Below, piece by piece: positions 46,894 through 57,470 of a DNA stretch of 64,000 bases. Origin of the DNA: Dipodascopsis uninucleata var. uninucleata (lineage: Eukaryota; Ascomycota; Lipomycetes; Lipomycetales; Lipomycetaceae). Numbering within the stretch: the first letter of the stretch is position 1; each line of letters begins with the position of its first letter. A program made the translations under genes and the position numbers. A model generated the notes under the pieces. The model had not been told where the DNA came from, ran no database searches, and was given only the letters and a program-made list of their open reading frames with translations. The stretch lies in contig JAJLTO010000009.1 of assembly GCA_030568195.1 (NCBI GenBank), forward strand, positions 1 through 64,000, given 5' to 3'.

Positions 46894-47746
46894 ATCCTCA
46901 GTTGGTTTCTCTTTACACCTGTCAGCGTCATGAATCTACATTTTCAACTCTACATATTACTCTTGTGCTTGTTTACCTTGGAAACTATTAACGTTGTGCG
47001 CAGCAGTATAGCTCACTTTTTCGTCCATTTCGTTATTATGCTTGACTTGTTCATAAAGAGACAAATCTCATATCTCTTGCGTATTTTACGTCTTATATAT
47101 AGAAATAACTACCTGTCAATTTTAAAAAAAACCATAAGTTGTCTAGACTTATATGGGAGAAATACGCGAAAAACCAAATCATACATCCATATCTTCTGCA
47201 TATGCCATGCAAATAACTGTAGCTCACATATAATATTCCCCTCGATCATTCTGAGACAATATTCTAGTCCATATGGAGTAATAGAAGCCCTTCTGTGTGG
47301 CAGTAACCTCACCCGTCGGTTTTGGGTGAGTACACGATGGGTTTAAAGCTTGAGTTTGTCATCTTTTTTCGGGTGTACCAAATCAGAAAGTAGTGCATAT
47401 AAAAATTAGCAAGAGGAATGAAGCAGTAAATCTGCCCGTACCTATTTGGGAGGCTGAAAATTGTTTAATAGCGCACAAACAAAGTTCGCTGATGTAGACA
47501 ACGTTGTTCATTTAGCGGGGTAATAAGGGTTAGGTCTATATACGCTCGATATTGATAACATATGCAAAGGGCAAAAGATACAAACTGGATAGTGAGCTCT
47601 CAGCACGCGAACGTTTTGCTTAGCAAGAGGAGAAGAGCTCCCTAGCAAAAAAAAAGTGGAGTAATGGGGAATATCAGGTCAAAATATGTAAAAAAAAAAA
47701 AAAGCGAATTATGAATATTTAAAATGCTGCTAGCTAAGGATTACGT
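46894..47746. promoter_or_regulatory. Upstream region of the MFS gene
   Basis: It contains an inverted pair CTCACCC / GGGTGAG (47309-47331, 9-nt spacer) and GCGGGG at 47515-47520 with an AT-rich 5' flank, 622 bases from the MFS start. An 11-nt A run ends near 47702. An open frame here on the + strand (46693-47346) crosses the MFS start and has no motif, so I treat it as chance. Confidence 0.4.
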
Positions 47747-47752
47747 GAGGGC

Positions 47753-47846
47753 TCTCGGGGACCCATGACATACTATCCCCGGATGTGGAGTCCGGGGAAT
47801 GATCTGGGATATAAATAAGCTTCATACTATTCCAAGTATGAAGCTT
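47753..47846 (+). promoter_or_regulatory. Orphan promoter-like block with two inverted repeats and a TATA box
   Basis: Within 95 bases lie CTCGGGG (47754-47760), the inverted pair CCCCGGA / TCCGGGG (47777-47797, 7-nt spacer), TATAAATA (47810-47817), and a perfect 12-bp-arm hairpin AAGCTTCATACT / AGTATGAAGCTT (47817-47846, 6-nt spacer). The order mimics the upstream regions of the neighbouring cluster genes. The only frame downstream (ATG at 47838, 62 residues) has no recognisable product and starts too close to the TATA box. The block may be what is left of a lost cluster gene. Confidence 0.5.
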
Positions 47847-48308
47847 CTAAAAAGCTCGGGCACTTTATATAGTTATACCCGAAACTTAAAAAGAATACAA
47901 TGTATTTCTGATGAACTTCCCCACTTCGAGATTACCCATTCGGTATCAAGTGATTGGACTACAAATTTCGCGTGGATTTCATCCCAAGGCAAAATATATT
48001 TCCGTTTTATAAGTTGCAAAGAATAAATAATAACAGAGAAAGAATCAAACGTAATACATAAGAATTGGATTGATAATTAAAATAAATTTTCTCGTTATTG
48101 AATCTGTGGTAAATATTTAGCCGTAATGACATCGGTACTAAACTTTTAAAGGTGTGCACTCATTGCAGATTGCATTGACTAGCTTAATGTATGAAACAGG
48201 TTCTGTAGATTCTATGAGTGTTCTGTGCTCTCCGGCTGTGTGAGGAAAGTACTTAGCTGTTCTGCTAGATATTCATAGATAAATTTGAGTACGATCTTAA
48301 ATACCAAA
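47847..48308. other. Spacer downstream of the orphan promoter
   Basis: A 62-codon + strand frame from 47838 to 48026 has no motif I recognise. The rest is AT-rich without a frame. Confidence 0.4.
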
Positions 48309-49130
48309 TATTTTATCCGATATATTCGATTTTGAGACTCAAGTTTACTTTCAGCTGTTCGGTACTACTCATTCCTGCTAACTTTGTTCTGACCTCCTCA
48401 AAGAGCTGCAATCTTTCTTCCTTGGCCCTGAACTGCTGGCCTCGTTCAACATCTCGATAGTGCAAAGATCAGTTAAATTGGCACATTTCTAGAATGATAA
48501 TGCATTCCATATCACACTATCCGTGCGACATTCGCTTGTCTTTGGAGTGACGAGCGAGCAGGCACATTACATTCTCAATTATGGACGTATTCGCTGCCAC
48601 TATCATCCGTACTGGAGTCTCTGATATCCCAAGTTGCGGCACCTTTCAGTGCATGACAATCTAATGAGGAGCATCTACAATTTGCTTAACCTTAGGCTCA
48701 TATTCTGGTAAAGCTAAGAAATTAACTTCTAAGAACCAATGGAGCAGTATGTTTAGGCTTCTTTAGAATACTAAGCTTTACTCTATGAACAAGCAAGTCA
48801 AGGTTATATTTCAATGAAATTTCATTTGGGTATCACTTCTCCAGAATACATCATCTTAAGTCAAATAGATATTATACTTAGCACTTCCAGGGTAACTTTC
48901 ATGCCTCTAATGATCCAGAAGTATTTTCTTTAAAGATGGCTTCTGAGAAGTCGATGCCTCACATGATGTAGCACCAGATCTGTGACCAGTATTCTCGGTA
49001 GTTATTCACCTTAGACTATGTCTCTATCCGTCGCTTTAGTGAACAGATGCGTACCTCTATACTATCCACTACAGATACATCTTATAAACAGCTAAAGTTC
49101 GTACTATCGGCATAGAAATCAGTAACAAAA
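48309..49130 (-). pseudogene. Unidentified decayed coding region
   Basis: A minus-strand frame over about 135 codons (roughly 48730-48309) reads like a protein: FLALPEYEPKVKQIVDAP, VPQLGISETPVRMIVAANTS, YRDVERGQQFRAKEERLQLF, EEVRTKLAGMSSTEQLKVNL. It has about four internal stops and a natural end. Further upstream, to about 49130, other frames give VPFVTDFYADSTNF and VDSIEVRICSLKRRIE. I do not recognise a family, and nothing links it firmly to any mobile element. A dead host gene is the simplest reading. Confidence 0.4.
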
Positions 49131-49969
49131 GGCACTTTATACGGTGATGACCTGTATAATCCGCGCAATTGGATGCAGAACTTTCATTATTTTTAGCGTA
49201 ACAAGCAATCCAGACGATGGTAGCTTCTTCATTGTGCTGGCATGACGAACACTTAGAACTTCCGATGAGAGAGTCTTAAACATTTTCAACAGGTTTTAAC
49301 TCAGTCATATTTCCGCTCTTGTAATCCAATCACTATGATGCAGTTCATCGACTCGCTCATAGTTATGGAGCTTGTTTCGAACTTGTGCATCATCTATGAA
49401 TAGTTTTAATAGCCAGAATCGACGGATGTAAGGTAATAGGAGTCGGGTTTCTCACGGTCTGACTTTATAAGGCAGGGGACTTCAAAAAATGATATAAATA
49501 TTTACAAATCTAATGGGCCAAATCTGAATGAATTTAAGGTCAAGGAGCTGCCTCTGTGAAAGTACGATCCTCGCGTTATAGAAGATCCGTAATCTTAGAT
49601 ACAGAGTCTTTACAGATAGCTGCTACTAGTATATTACATTTCTTTAATCTATCAATCATTGTATACATATTGTCAACTGCTCGATCAGAGCTCCTACAAC
49701 ATTTCTTCGTCTTACCATGTCACAGACGATAATATATTAGTACGGCATTTGCTTCAATATTCTAACAGATCCTGGCAATAGTAAAAACCTTCGTATCTAT
49801 CTAATTATTCTGCCATATGAGTGACAGAGACACGGTGAAATCTATCAGGCTTAGCGCTAACTATGTTTACTAATAATAAAAATGCATGCCAATATCAATG
49901 GAGCCAAGCTCAGCACAGTACATAGCCATTTACTTTGCATTCAATAAGTTTATATAGCGAATACAGCCA
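49131..49969. other. Degenerate spacer
   Basis: Scattered short open stretches on the minus strand, for example IDDAQVRNKLHNYERVDELH near 49370, hint at older coding content that may continue the relic to the left. I could not assign it. Confidence 0.35.
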
Positions 49970-50803
49970 CTCTTCTGCTTATGCTTTTGAGAGCAACTCT
50001 TCAGCAAGAGCATTATACGTGCCCGTCTAAATGTCTTCAATAGTGCCAATCTGCTTTAACTGCCACCCAAGTTTCCACCTAGCTTTTGCGCTAGAAGCCC
50101 GGTCTTCTCTGTAAGTAAAATCCGCGAAAAAGCTACAAAGGCTGTCTTTGACTTCATCAAAAGACAGCGAGACACCTGGAATATTCAACGCGAGCCTATA
50201 GCATCCGCTAGCTCGCGATAAGTAAGTTCGGTCGAAGAAGTAGCATTGATGTCACAGGGCTTTGCCATATTTGCAGCAAGAAGGAATAAATCAGCAGCAT
50301 CCTCCACATATCACTGCTATATAGTTTGCGCCTTCGTCTACATAAATAATCGAACCAGATGCAGCTGGCATTTTCATAAAGAGCTTTATTCCGTTCCAAC
50401 CACGGTCATAGATGTAAGGTAAAACACGAACCACAGAGACAGAAACCTTTTTCGTTCAATCGCATCGCATACTGTCTAATCTTATAACGACCATTTAGAA
50501 AAAGGATCGATCACAGCATTATCTATCTGTATGACCTTTTCATAGTTATCTTTAATCGTGGAAATCGGCAAGATGAACAGCAATATCTGCCTTTGCGTTC
50601 TCACGTAGGACATCGAATGATTTGAGATCACCACGGACTGGACAAGCACCTATGCCTTTTAACTTTACGTCGCTATTTTTACTTCCAGATAGAGCATATA
50701 TGCTATAACCATCTTTCATGGCTAATTCAATAATAGTAGAGCCAATATAACCACTGCCGCCGGTTATAAAAATGCGTTTCTCTAGTTCTGATTTAGATGC
50801 CAT
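49970..50803 (-). pseudogene. Dead NAD-dependent epimerase/dehydratase (extended SDR)
   Basis: The first 83 codons are intact from the ATG at 50803: MASKSELEKRIFITGGSGYI with the GxxGxxG NAD site, then VRGDLKSFDVLRENA and IAVHLADFHD. The rest is recognisable only across broken frames: NYEKVIQIDNAVIDPF, VSVVRVLPYIYDRGWNGIKLF, GSIIYVDEGANYIA, YVEDAADLFLLAANMAKP, NATSSTELTYRELADAIGSR, LNIPGVSLSFDEVKDSL, KARWKLGWQLKQ. One base is lost between AIGSR and LNIP, and several stops interrupt the middle. The layout resembles the fungal YLL056C-like extended SDRs. Decay looks moderate, because most of the family sequence can still be read by eye. Substrate unknown. Confidence 0.8.
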
Positions 50804-51746
50804 TTCTATAAGATATAAGTGTCGCGCTCTATGTCTTCGTTGGATGTAAGAGTAGGTTAATCTAATTGCCAAGATCAATTGATGCTATAACTATTATTCA
50901 AATTCCTTTACTGCTCCCTCTTCCACTTTTATATATAATTAAATATATAGCCATTACAAAGCTCAAGTTGGAAATAAGAATCCGCCACGAGTAAATAGAT
51001 ACTATGGAGAAATGGAAATAGCATATAAAAAACCTCAGGGAGTTTGATCTGGTCCGCTTATACAGTCCGAGATAACTAAATCCCGGCCACATAGGAACAC
51101 TTCATTCTGCTAACATCACAATTTTCATATCAGCAGTAGGCAACATATATTCTCCATTGCGATTTCCTGCCTAGTATTAACTAGAAGTTGAGGTCTATAT
51201 ATCTGTTGATAGTTATCTACATTATTAGCAGGTAGAATTTTGTTGCTCTAACTGATCCTATTCAAAACTTACCTGTTGTATATAGTCTTAGTGTGAACGT
51301 GTTTATTTCATTCTTATCCTTCGGTATCGAAATTCATGGTGCATATCACTGAGTTTGGATAAATGTACTTTTTTGAATATCATCTTTGGTGCGGTTTTTC
51401 AAGATCTTCCGTTATAGTGAACTAGAAAGCATTCTTCAGCAGAAACGTCTCGAGAGCAATGACAGTCTCAAGAACTATATTATTAAATGAGTTTCATACA
51501 TTGCTAACAGAATACCAGAAATAATTTGGCCAGTCTATAGCTCATATAATCTCTTTCGCGACAGGGAGTCATCTGTTACAAGTTACACGCCCAGTTTAAA
51601 GTGGCATTATATAGATTGGGTCAATAGGTATGAATTAATTTATATATATTTTTATTTCTCAAGAAAAAGTATTTTTTTTAGAATCGCGTATTATATTGGT
51701 TTATGTAACAATATAGCTATGTTTCTTACGCGAAAGATTGAAACTA
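50804..51746. other. Spacer, no gene seen
   Basis: AT-rich with short chance frames. It holds the former promoter of the dead epimerase and the terminator of the NmrA-like gene. Confidence 0.5.
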
Positions 51747-52694
51747 TTAAAACTTAATGGTATTCTTCTCCAGAAACTCCTCGAAAGATGTAAGCTTGTC
51801 GGGAATCAGCTTAGCAGTCGCTTCTGTACGCTCAGCAGTGTCCTTACCATAGTAACCATACTCAAGGAAATACTTGCTCATCTCGTAGATGGGTTCACGG
51901 AAAGTCGCGGGAAGGAAGCCCTTGAAAGTATCGTCCGGAACTGTCTTGATATTGACTGTCTTACCAGAGTGCTTGCTAATTAAGTCTGCTAACTCACCCA
52001 TACTGTACATAGTACCTGCATACAATACCTGTCCAGCAAATTTATCTGGCTCGGTAAGTACTGCACCAATGTATTTGCCAGTGTCGGCATCTATGTCGAT
52101 CATTGGCAATCTAGACTCTGGCTTAAGTATAGTTGCAATACTGTAAGTACCATCACCAGCAATAGGACGAGGGAGCCAGTTCCTCTGGAAATTCGTAAAA
52201 AAGGATCCTGGCGCGTAAAATGCACTCTTAATAGGCAATGTGCGAATATATTCCTCGACCAATGCTTTTGCATCGAAGAAGACGACATTAGAAAGGGTTT
52301 GGCCAGTCATTTCAGTAACATTGGTGGATGTACTCCAAATCAAATATCCCACACCAGCACGAACTGCCGCATCTGCCACCCTATGTCCCTGAGCAATCTC
52401 TACCTCCTTAGCATCAGTGAATTTAGGAAAGTTAAACATAGCCGCAGTCATCGCAAACACAGTGTGAACTCCCGCAAAAGCTTCATCGAGTGACTTTTCG
52501 TCATTAATATCAGCCCTTACGATCTCAGCTCCTCTGTCACGCAAGGTCTGCGCCTCTGGCTTGGTAATATCACGAGTTAGGGCCCTGATTGAATATGCTT
52601 CTGAGAGATGTTTGCTGGATAGCACATAATCGATAACCGAACTGCCCTGATTACCAGTGGCGCCAATGACGGCAAGAATCTTTCGTGATGACAT
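51747..52694 (-). CDS. NmrA-like NAD(P)-binding protein, 315 aa
   Basis: Atypical short-chain dehydrogenase of the NmrA/HSCARG group. Members act as NADP(H) redox sensors or as reductases, usually in the cytosol. There is one exon. The dinucleotide site is GATGNQG at residues 11-17, followed by IRALTRD and GAEIVRADINDEKSLDEAFAGVHTVF, then FYAPGSFFTNFQ and PMIDIDADTGKYIGAVL. The classical YxxxK pair is absent, as usual in NmrA-like proteins, so catalysis is uncertain. The length is normal for the family. A minus-strand TATA-like element (AAATATAAATA) lies about 70 bases upstream, near 52763-52773. The frame is intact and looks under selection, unlike the dead epimerase next door. Confidence 0.92.
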   Translation of the reverse strand: MSSRKILAVIGATGNQGSSVIDYVLSSKHLSEAYSIRALTRDITKPEAQTLRDRGAEIVRADINDEKSLDEAFAGVHTVFAMTAAMFNFPKFTDAKEVEIAQGHRVADAAVRAGVGYLIWSTSTNVTEMTGQTLSNVVFFDAKALVEEYIRTLPIKSAFYAPGSFFTNFQRNWLPRPIAGDGTYSIATILKPESRLPMIDIDADTGKYIGAVLTEPDKFAGQVLYAGTMYSMGELADLISKHSGKTVNIKTVPDDTFKGFLPATFREPIYEMSKYFLEYGYYGKDTAERTEATAKLIPDKLTSFEEFLEKNTIKF

Positions 52695-54759
52695 GGTATA
52701 TGGTGTAGTTTCTCAATTGACCTTTGATATCTAGCAATTAAACCACGTAGAGATATCTTGGCTATTTATATTTATTCCTGTTTCCTTCCAGTTCTGATAC
52801 TCTTGATCCTTATTGCCATAATGGACTTTAAAACATCCATCGCTTATAATGATCGGACAGCTAAGATCTGCCGGTTGAGAATTTGCTTACATCAATTCGA
52901 CCACTTTGATTAGCTCACTATGTCCGAACTGTTCTTCGATTTCGGCCGAGACGACTTTTCTTCCCCGAATTTATTAGCAAATATCATCGGATTACATAAT
53001 TGAATAATGATATTGTTGCTTTCATTTGGCACCTAGCAGCAGCATTTACAATAATAATAGTGAAATTTGCTACACTACTGCTCATGCTTTACGAAGCGGA
53101 GATAATACCCTGCTACGTTTCGGATTTTAATAAATCATGGTTAATTTCTCCGACAAGGCATTAAGCTAAGATTGGTAACGAATACAGCGAAATTCTAAGG
53201 CTTTTTAGAGCACAAATGCAAAATTGATGTAGCTTTCTTTCATTGATACTGAATCAGATCAGTATATCGAGAATATTCTGGCGTAGATCTCATCGCTCTG
53301 AATTCCATCTCTCGAAAACTCTCTTGGATATGAACAAATTTCACTTTAAAAAGTTTCTTTGGCGAGAGAAATTGTTAGTACTTTCAAATTGTCGCCTACT
53401 CGTAATGTATAAAAGCGCATTTGAGATGTACTTTAGTTTGTTGAAAATTGCGTAAAGCTGCTTTTCTCTTTAGTTATGTCTATTCAGGTGCGTGAGATAC
53501 AGTATTGCCGTATATCAGTGTCACTGTATCTATGTAACAAAACTGACTTATCGATCTTTCACTATTCTAACGTTTTATGTGGTACGGCAAATTCTATAGC
53601 TCTTTACTGTCATATACTAGATGTATCTAGCGAAATACGGATGCGAAATACGGGTGTGAAGTAGTGAGTAGGTATATTGAACACTTCTTTACGGTCTCTG
53701 CTATTATGGTTCTTATAGGCCTATAGTATCTACACAGTAGTCTTCTACATTCAGCTGCCTAGCCAAATATCTATGTGATTATATATCCAAGATTGGATTT
53801 AGCTGACCTTCATATTAAATGAGAATTCCCTCAAGAGTAGTGTAACATTACACCGTTGGTCACTATTGAGTCAACGGTTGCTCTTTCAAAATTTCTATGC
53901 GTAATGGAGAATCCGAGTAGATAGCTTGCATTCTGCTATTTCACTAATTCTGTAGTTCTTGCCCTAGTAATAGACAATTATTTATGGCTATGTTTGATAG
54001 TGTACCTCGTAAGCACTTTGATTAATTCGGTTGTAAATATTTATATATGTATAGTAACGTCCAGAAGATTAAAGTACAGCTAATTGACAAAATAATCGTC
54101 GTAATTTAGTACCAAGTATCTTGAATAGAGAACCTAGTACTAATTCAGGGTGTCATAATCAAGCCCGTATCCGATGAGTAAACGTGAAAACAAAATTTTG
54201 TTCGTGAAGGCATTATGCTACATAGCTGTATTGACGTGTCGTGATCCTTTAAAGGTATTAAACCAAGCTTATTAGCTGGTACAAGTTTAGTGAATAAAGA
54301 GTATGTATTTAGGCTATCGAAGTAATAAATATGGTGATTTTATTGGTTGTTGTTCATGGTGACGGTAAAGGTGCAAGAAAACTGGCGAAAGTCCTTCCAG
54401 GCCGCTTTATAGACCTCTTATTGTCGTGAATCCCAGTTCTAGTTATAACCAGTGCTGCTCAAGTTGAACAGAACTGCATGAGATCTCAGTAATCCTAATT
54501 GTCCAAAGATTATTTGTCATGAAACTAAAACTCAATGTCCATGATTATCCTATGAGCAGTTATAAGTAAAGCCATGGCAGAGTTCCTGGTGGCAGCCAAT
54601 TTACAGATTTTTCTGATATGGGCTACTAAAGCTAAATTGGAAGCATCAGTCAGTATTTGTAAGTCACTGCTAGACAAAGATCATTGGTAGCATATATAAT
54701 ATGGTGTAGTAGTAGTGTTAATAATAATAACGCGAAATCTTGTTGGCTATATGATATAA
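52695..54759. other. Gene-free spacer of 2 kb
   Basis: It contains the NmrA-like promoter at the left and, at 54691-54698, a TATATAAT that may serve the SDR gene to the right. Two short + strand frames (53243-53455, 53476-53664) have no motif. A 7-bp-arm inverted repeat ATACTGA / TCAGTAT with a 6-nt spacer lies near 53247-53266. Confidence 0.45.
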
Positions 54760-55682
54760 ATGGCGCTCTACAGCCGAATAGTTAACAAAATTCTTTCGCC
54801 AAAGACGCGAAGCACATCTTGTAGACGCCATAAATCAAGAAATTTTTCTGAAAGAAAAAAATTCTTCGTTACAGGTGCTTCCAGAGGTATTGGACTGAGC
54901 ATTGTAACCAGACTTGCTCTAGATGACAAGCACATTATATTTGCCGCTGTGAGAGACACGTCAAAGGCAGACGAGCTGTCACAATATAAGAATGTTCATC
55001 TTGTAAGTACAAAATCGGTCAGATTGGTCTATGTGCAGGCCACCACTAAGATAATACATTTGTATTCTTATAGATCCAATATGAAGCAGAAAAGGAAGAG
55101 TCCGCAGCCGCTGCTGCCAGAGAAATTGCAAAGCTAGCAAGATGTGTCGACTACGTCATTTGCTGTGCGGGGATATCGAACTTTGTAGGAGACATTCACG
55201 AGGCTACTTTCGATTCCATAATCCAACACTATACTGTAAACGTTGTGGCCCCTTGGATGGTTTTGCAGGCATTCTACCACTTGCTTGAGAAAAGCACAGT
55301 TAGGCGATTTGTAATAATTGGTGCTCTAGCAGGGTCGAACACAATGGTTGCTAAACTCGGTCCCTTCTATATTGGTCCTTATTCTGTCTCGAAGGCTGCT
55401 GTAAATAGTTTTATAGTTGAGGCACATCAGGAACTTTACACTAAGGGATTCATGTTTTGCTCTATCAATCCTGGAAACGTCGAAACTGACTTGTTTTCTA
55501 ACTACAAGTTATCGCTCGAGACACTGGGGCACAAGCTGCCAGAAGACACCGAGTCCCCGGAGCTGTCACCCGTCTTCTCTGCAAAGGAGAGCTCAGCGAA
55601 GCTAGTGAGAACTATTCTGAACCTTACATTGGACAAGAGTGGGTGTTTTATAAATTATGATGGAAGCATCATTCCTTGGTAG
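54760..55682 (+). CDS. Classical short-chain dehydrogenase/reductase, 283 aa, 2 exons
   Basis: NAD(P)-dependent oxidoreductase, substrate unknown. Exons are 54760-55002 and 55074-55682, and the 71-bp intron falls between codons (NVHL|IQYEAEK). The nucleotide site is TGASRGIG at residues 38-45, and the active-site pair is Tyr184/Lys188 in PYSVSKAAVN. The usual NAG motif reads CAG (VICCAGIS), a departure that can matter for stability. The 33 residues before the fold are rich in Arg, Ser and Lys (KTRSTSCRRHKSRNFSERKK) and would suit a mitochondrial presequence. A TATAAAT touches this ATG, but TATATAAT at 54691 is better spaced. The tail FINYDGSIIPW is typical of sepiapterin-reductase/YIR035C-like SDRs. 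It is related in kind to the dead SDR at 34 kb. Confidence 0.88.
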
Positions 55683-56141
55683 AATCATTCCTTAGTAGAA
55701 GAAGTCGCATGTTTTAGTTGTTCACTTCGTTAACTGATCATTTATGATGTGTCGCACTACCCTCGTCTCGGGATATTTCGAAGAGACGACATCTCTGTAT
55801 AAATTAAGTTTAATAAATTCTATAGTGCCTCTGCTTAAATGCATAAATTCTATTCCTCTACTGCATATTGCAATTTCTTGTGGGGGTTCAAAAGGCAAAA
55901 ATATTTCCCAAACTGGTGTATAACATAATCCGTGGCTATATTTCTCTTTAGAGTCAATTTATTTTACGAGCGGACTAAGTTCCTTCTTGGTATATGACAT
56001 TGCTTGCCAGCTATACCATCAAATCCTTATAATTATCCATTCTATCTACATTTCTCCACAGAATTGTATCTTACCGAAAGTATCTGTCTCTCGCACAACT
56101 CAGATATTTCTACTCTTTCTCACGGATAATTTGAAGAGAAT
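55683..56141. other. Spacer between SDR and amine oxidase genes
   Basis: AT-rich, no frame. It holds the SDR terminator and the amine oxidase promoter, and no strong TATA box is obvious. Confidence 0.5.
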
Positions 56142-57470
56142 ATGACACATTCTTCTGATGTTATTGTCGTCGGCTCCGGCATTAGCGGCATATCAGCAGC
56201 AGCCGATCTTATTACCAAGGGCCTCAGTGTTACGGTCTTAGAGGCTAAGGACAGAACTGGCGGTAGGCTATTGACAGATCGTACTTCGGGATCTGCTCCT
56301 TATGAATTCGGTGCTGGTTGGATACACGATTCTCTTGATAATCCTCTTGTGCAGATAGCAATAGATAACGGCGCTACTTTACACTATGATGATACTAATT
56401 TCACTCTCTATGACGCAGAGGGCCCAATTGATCCGTCTAAGCAGGTCAGCCAGGCGATGGCTGAGTTCAATCAGTTTGTCAATATATACTACTCGAACAA
56501 TAAAGATTCACCAGATGTCCCTCTGGAGACAATGGCCAAGAAGTTCGTGGCTACTCATCCGTTCCTGACAGATGAGCAAAAAAAGGCCGTGTTTTCGGTG
56601 CTGAGAATTCCCCAGCTAGGAAATGGAAATGACTGGAGCGACGTATCTACCAAGTTCATGCCACAAGGTCCAGGAAAGGGTCGCGACTTGATTCTCGTAG
56701 GTGGCTACGATAAGGTATATCAGGCCATAAAGAAGCCTGTTTCTGATGAGAGCATTTTGCTGAATACTGCAGTGAAAGTGATTGATTCCACGGATCCATC
56801 TAAAGTGATCGTAACCACAGAAGATGGGCAGATATTTACTGCCAAGTACGTTGTCGTTACAGTTCCTATTACTGTCCTGAAGAATAATGACATCGAGTTC
56901 AAACCAGCCTTGCCGTCAGAGATCACGGGTGCTCTTTCTAAGGCGATTGCTGCTAAGCTTGGAAAAATGTATCTTGAGTTCGACGAGATATTCTGGCCAG
57001 AGACTCTAACAAAGGCTATGTATGTTGGAAAGGTGGCAGGTCCGTTTTCTAATGATGAATTCTATCCATTGTTGGTCAGCAACTGGTATTTGTATAATGG
57101 ACAAAAAAAGTATCCTGGACTTGCTATTCTAACACCACCACCATTGACGAATGTGCTCGAGGCTGACTCTTCTTTGGTGTTTGAGACGCTGAAGCCTTTA
57201 TTGGAAGCTCTACGCACTGACAAATCGAAACCTGTTCCAGTGCCTACGAAGGTTACTACTAGCAAATGGTCAGTCGATCCGTATTTCAAAGGTACCATTT
57301 CCTCTTTCCCTCTTGGTAGCAGCAGATCTGATTTGACTCCTCTTTTGGAGAATGGCTTGGATCGTGTTAGATTTGCTGGCGAACATACTACATCTAGAGG
57401 ACCCACACAGGCGTATGGTGCCTATCTTAGTGGTAAGCGTGAAGCTGAGTATATCATTCAGCATATTTAG
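56142..57470 (+). CDS. Flavin-containing amine oxidase, polyamine-oxidase-like, 442 aa
   Basis: FAD enzyme that oxidises primary or secondary amines to aldehyde or imine with release of H2O2. There is one exon. The N-terminal dinucleotide fold is VIVVGSGISG (residues 7-16) followed by VTVLEAKDRTGGRL, then FGAGWIHDSLDNP, the substrate-side loop typical of the polyamine/monoamine oxidase superfamily. The second half contains GGYDKVYQAI, VVVTVPITVLK, and the C-terminal FAD motif RFAGEHTTSRGPTQAYGAYLSGKREAEYI. No signal peptide and no PTS1-type ending is present. The size suits Fms1 or Candida CBP1 relatives, but the true substrate cannot be told from sequence alone. It is complete and its codon use looks normal. 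Confidence 0.93.
   Translation: MTHSSDVIVVGSGISGISAAADLITKGLSVTVLEAKDRTGGRLLTDRTSGSAPYEFGAGWIHDSLDNPLVQIAIDNGATLHYDDTNFTLYDAEGPIDPSKQVSQAMAEFNQFVNIYYSNNKDSPDVPLETMAKKFVATHPFLTDEQKKAVFSVLRIPQLGNGNDWSDVSTKFMPQGPGKGRDLILVGGYDKVYQAIKKPVSDESILLNTAVKVIDSTDPSKVIVTTEDGQIFTAKYVVVTVPITVLKNNDIEFKPALPSEITGALSKAIAAKLGKMYLEFDEIFWPETLTKAMYVGKVAGPFSNDEFYPLLVSNWYLYNGQKKYPGLAILTPPPLTNVLEADSSLVFETLKPLLEALRTDKSKPVPVPTKVTTSKWSVDPYFKGTISSFPLGSSRSDLTPLLENGLDRVRFAGEHTTSRGPTQAYGAYLSGKREAEYIIQHI

Noticed and set aside
46693-47346. Plus-strand 217-codon frame overlapping the MFS start
   Set aside because: Its composition is low-complexity (Ile/Leu/Ser-rich), it has no motif, and it is antisense to exon 1 of a supported gene.
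53243-53664. Two short adjacent plus-strand frames
   Set aside because: Both are about 60-70 codons, AT-driven, lack motifs and show no splice link.
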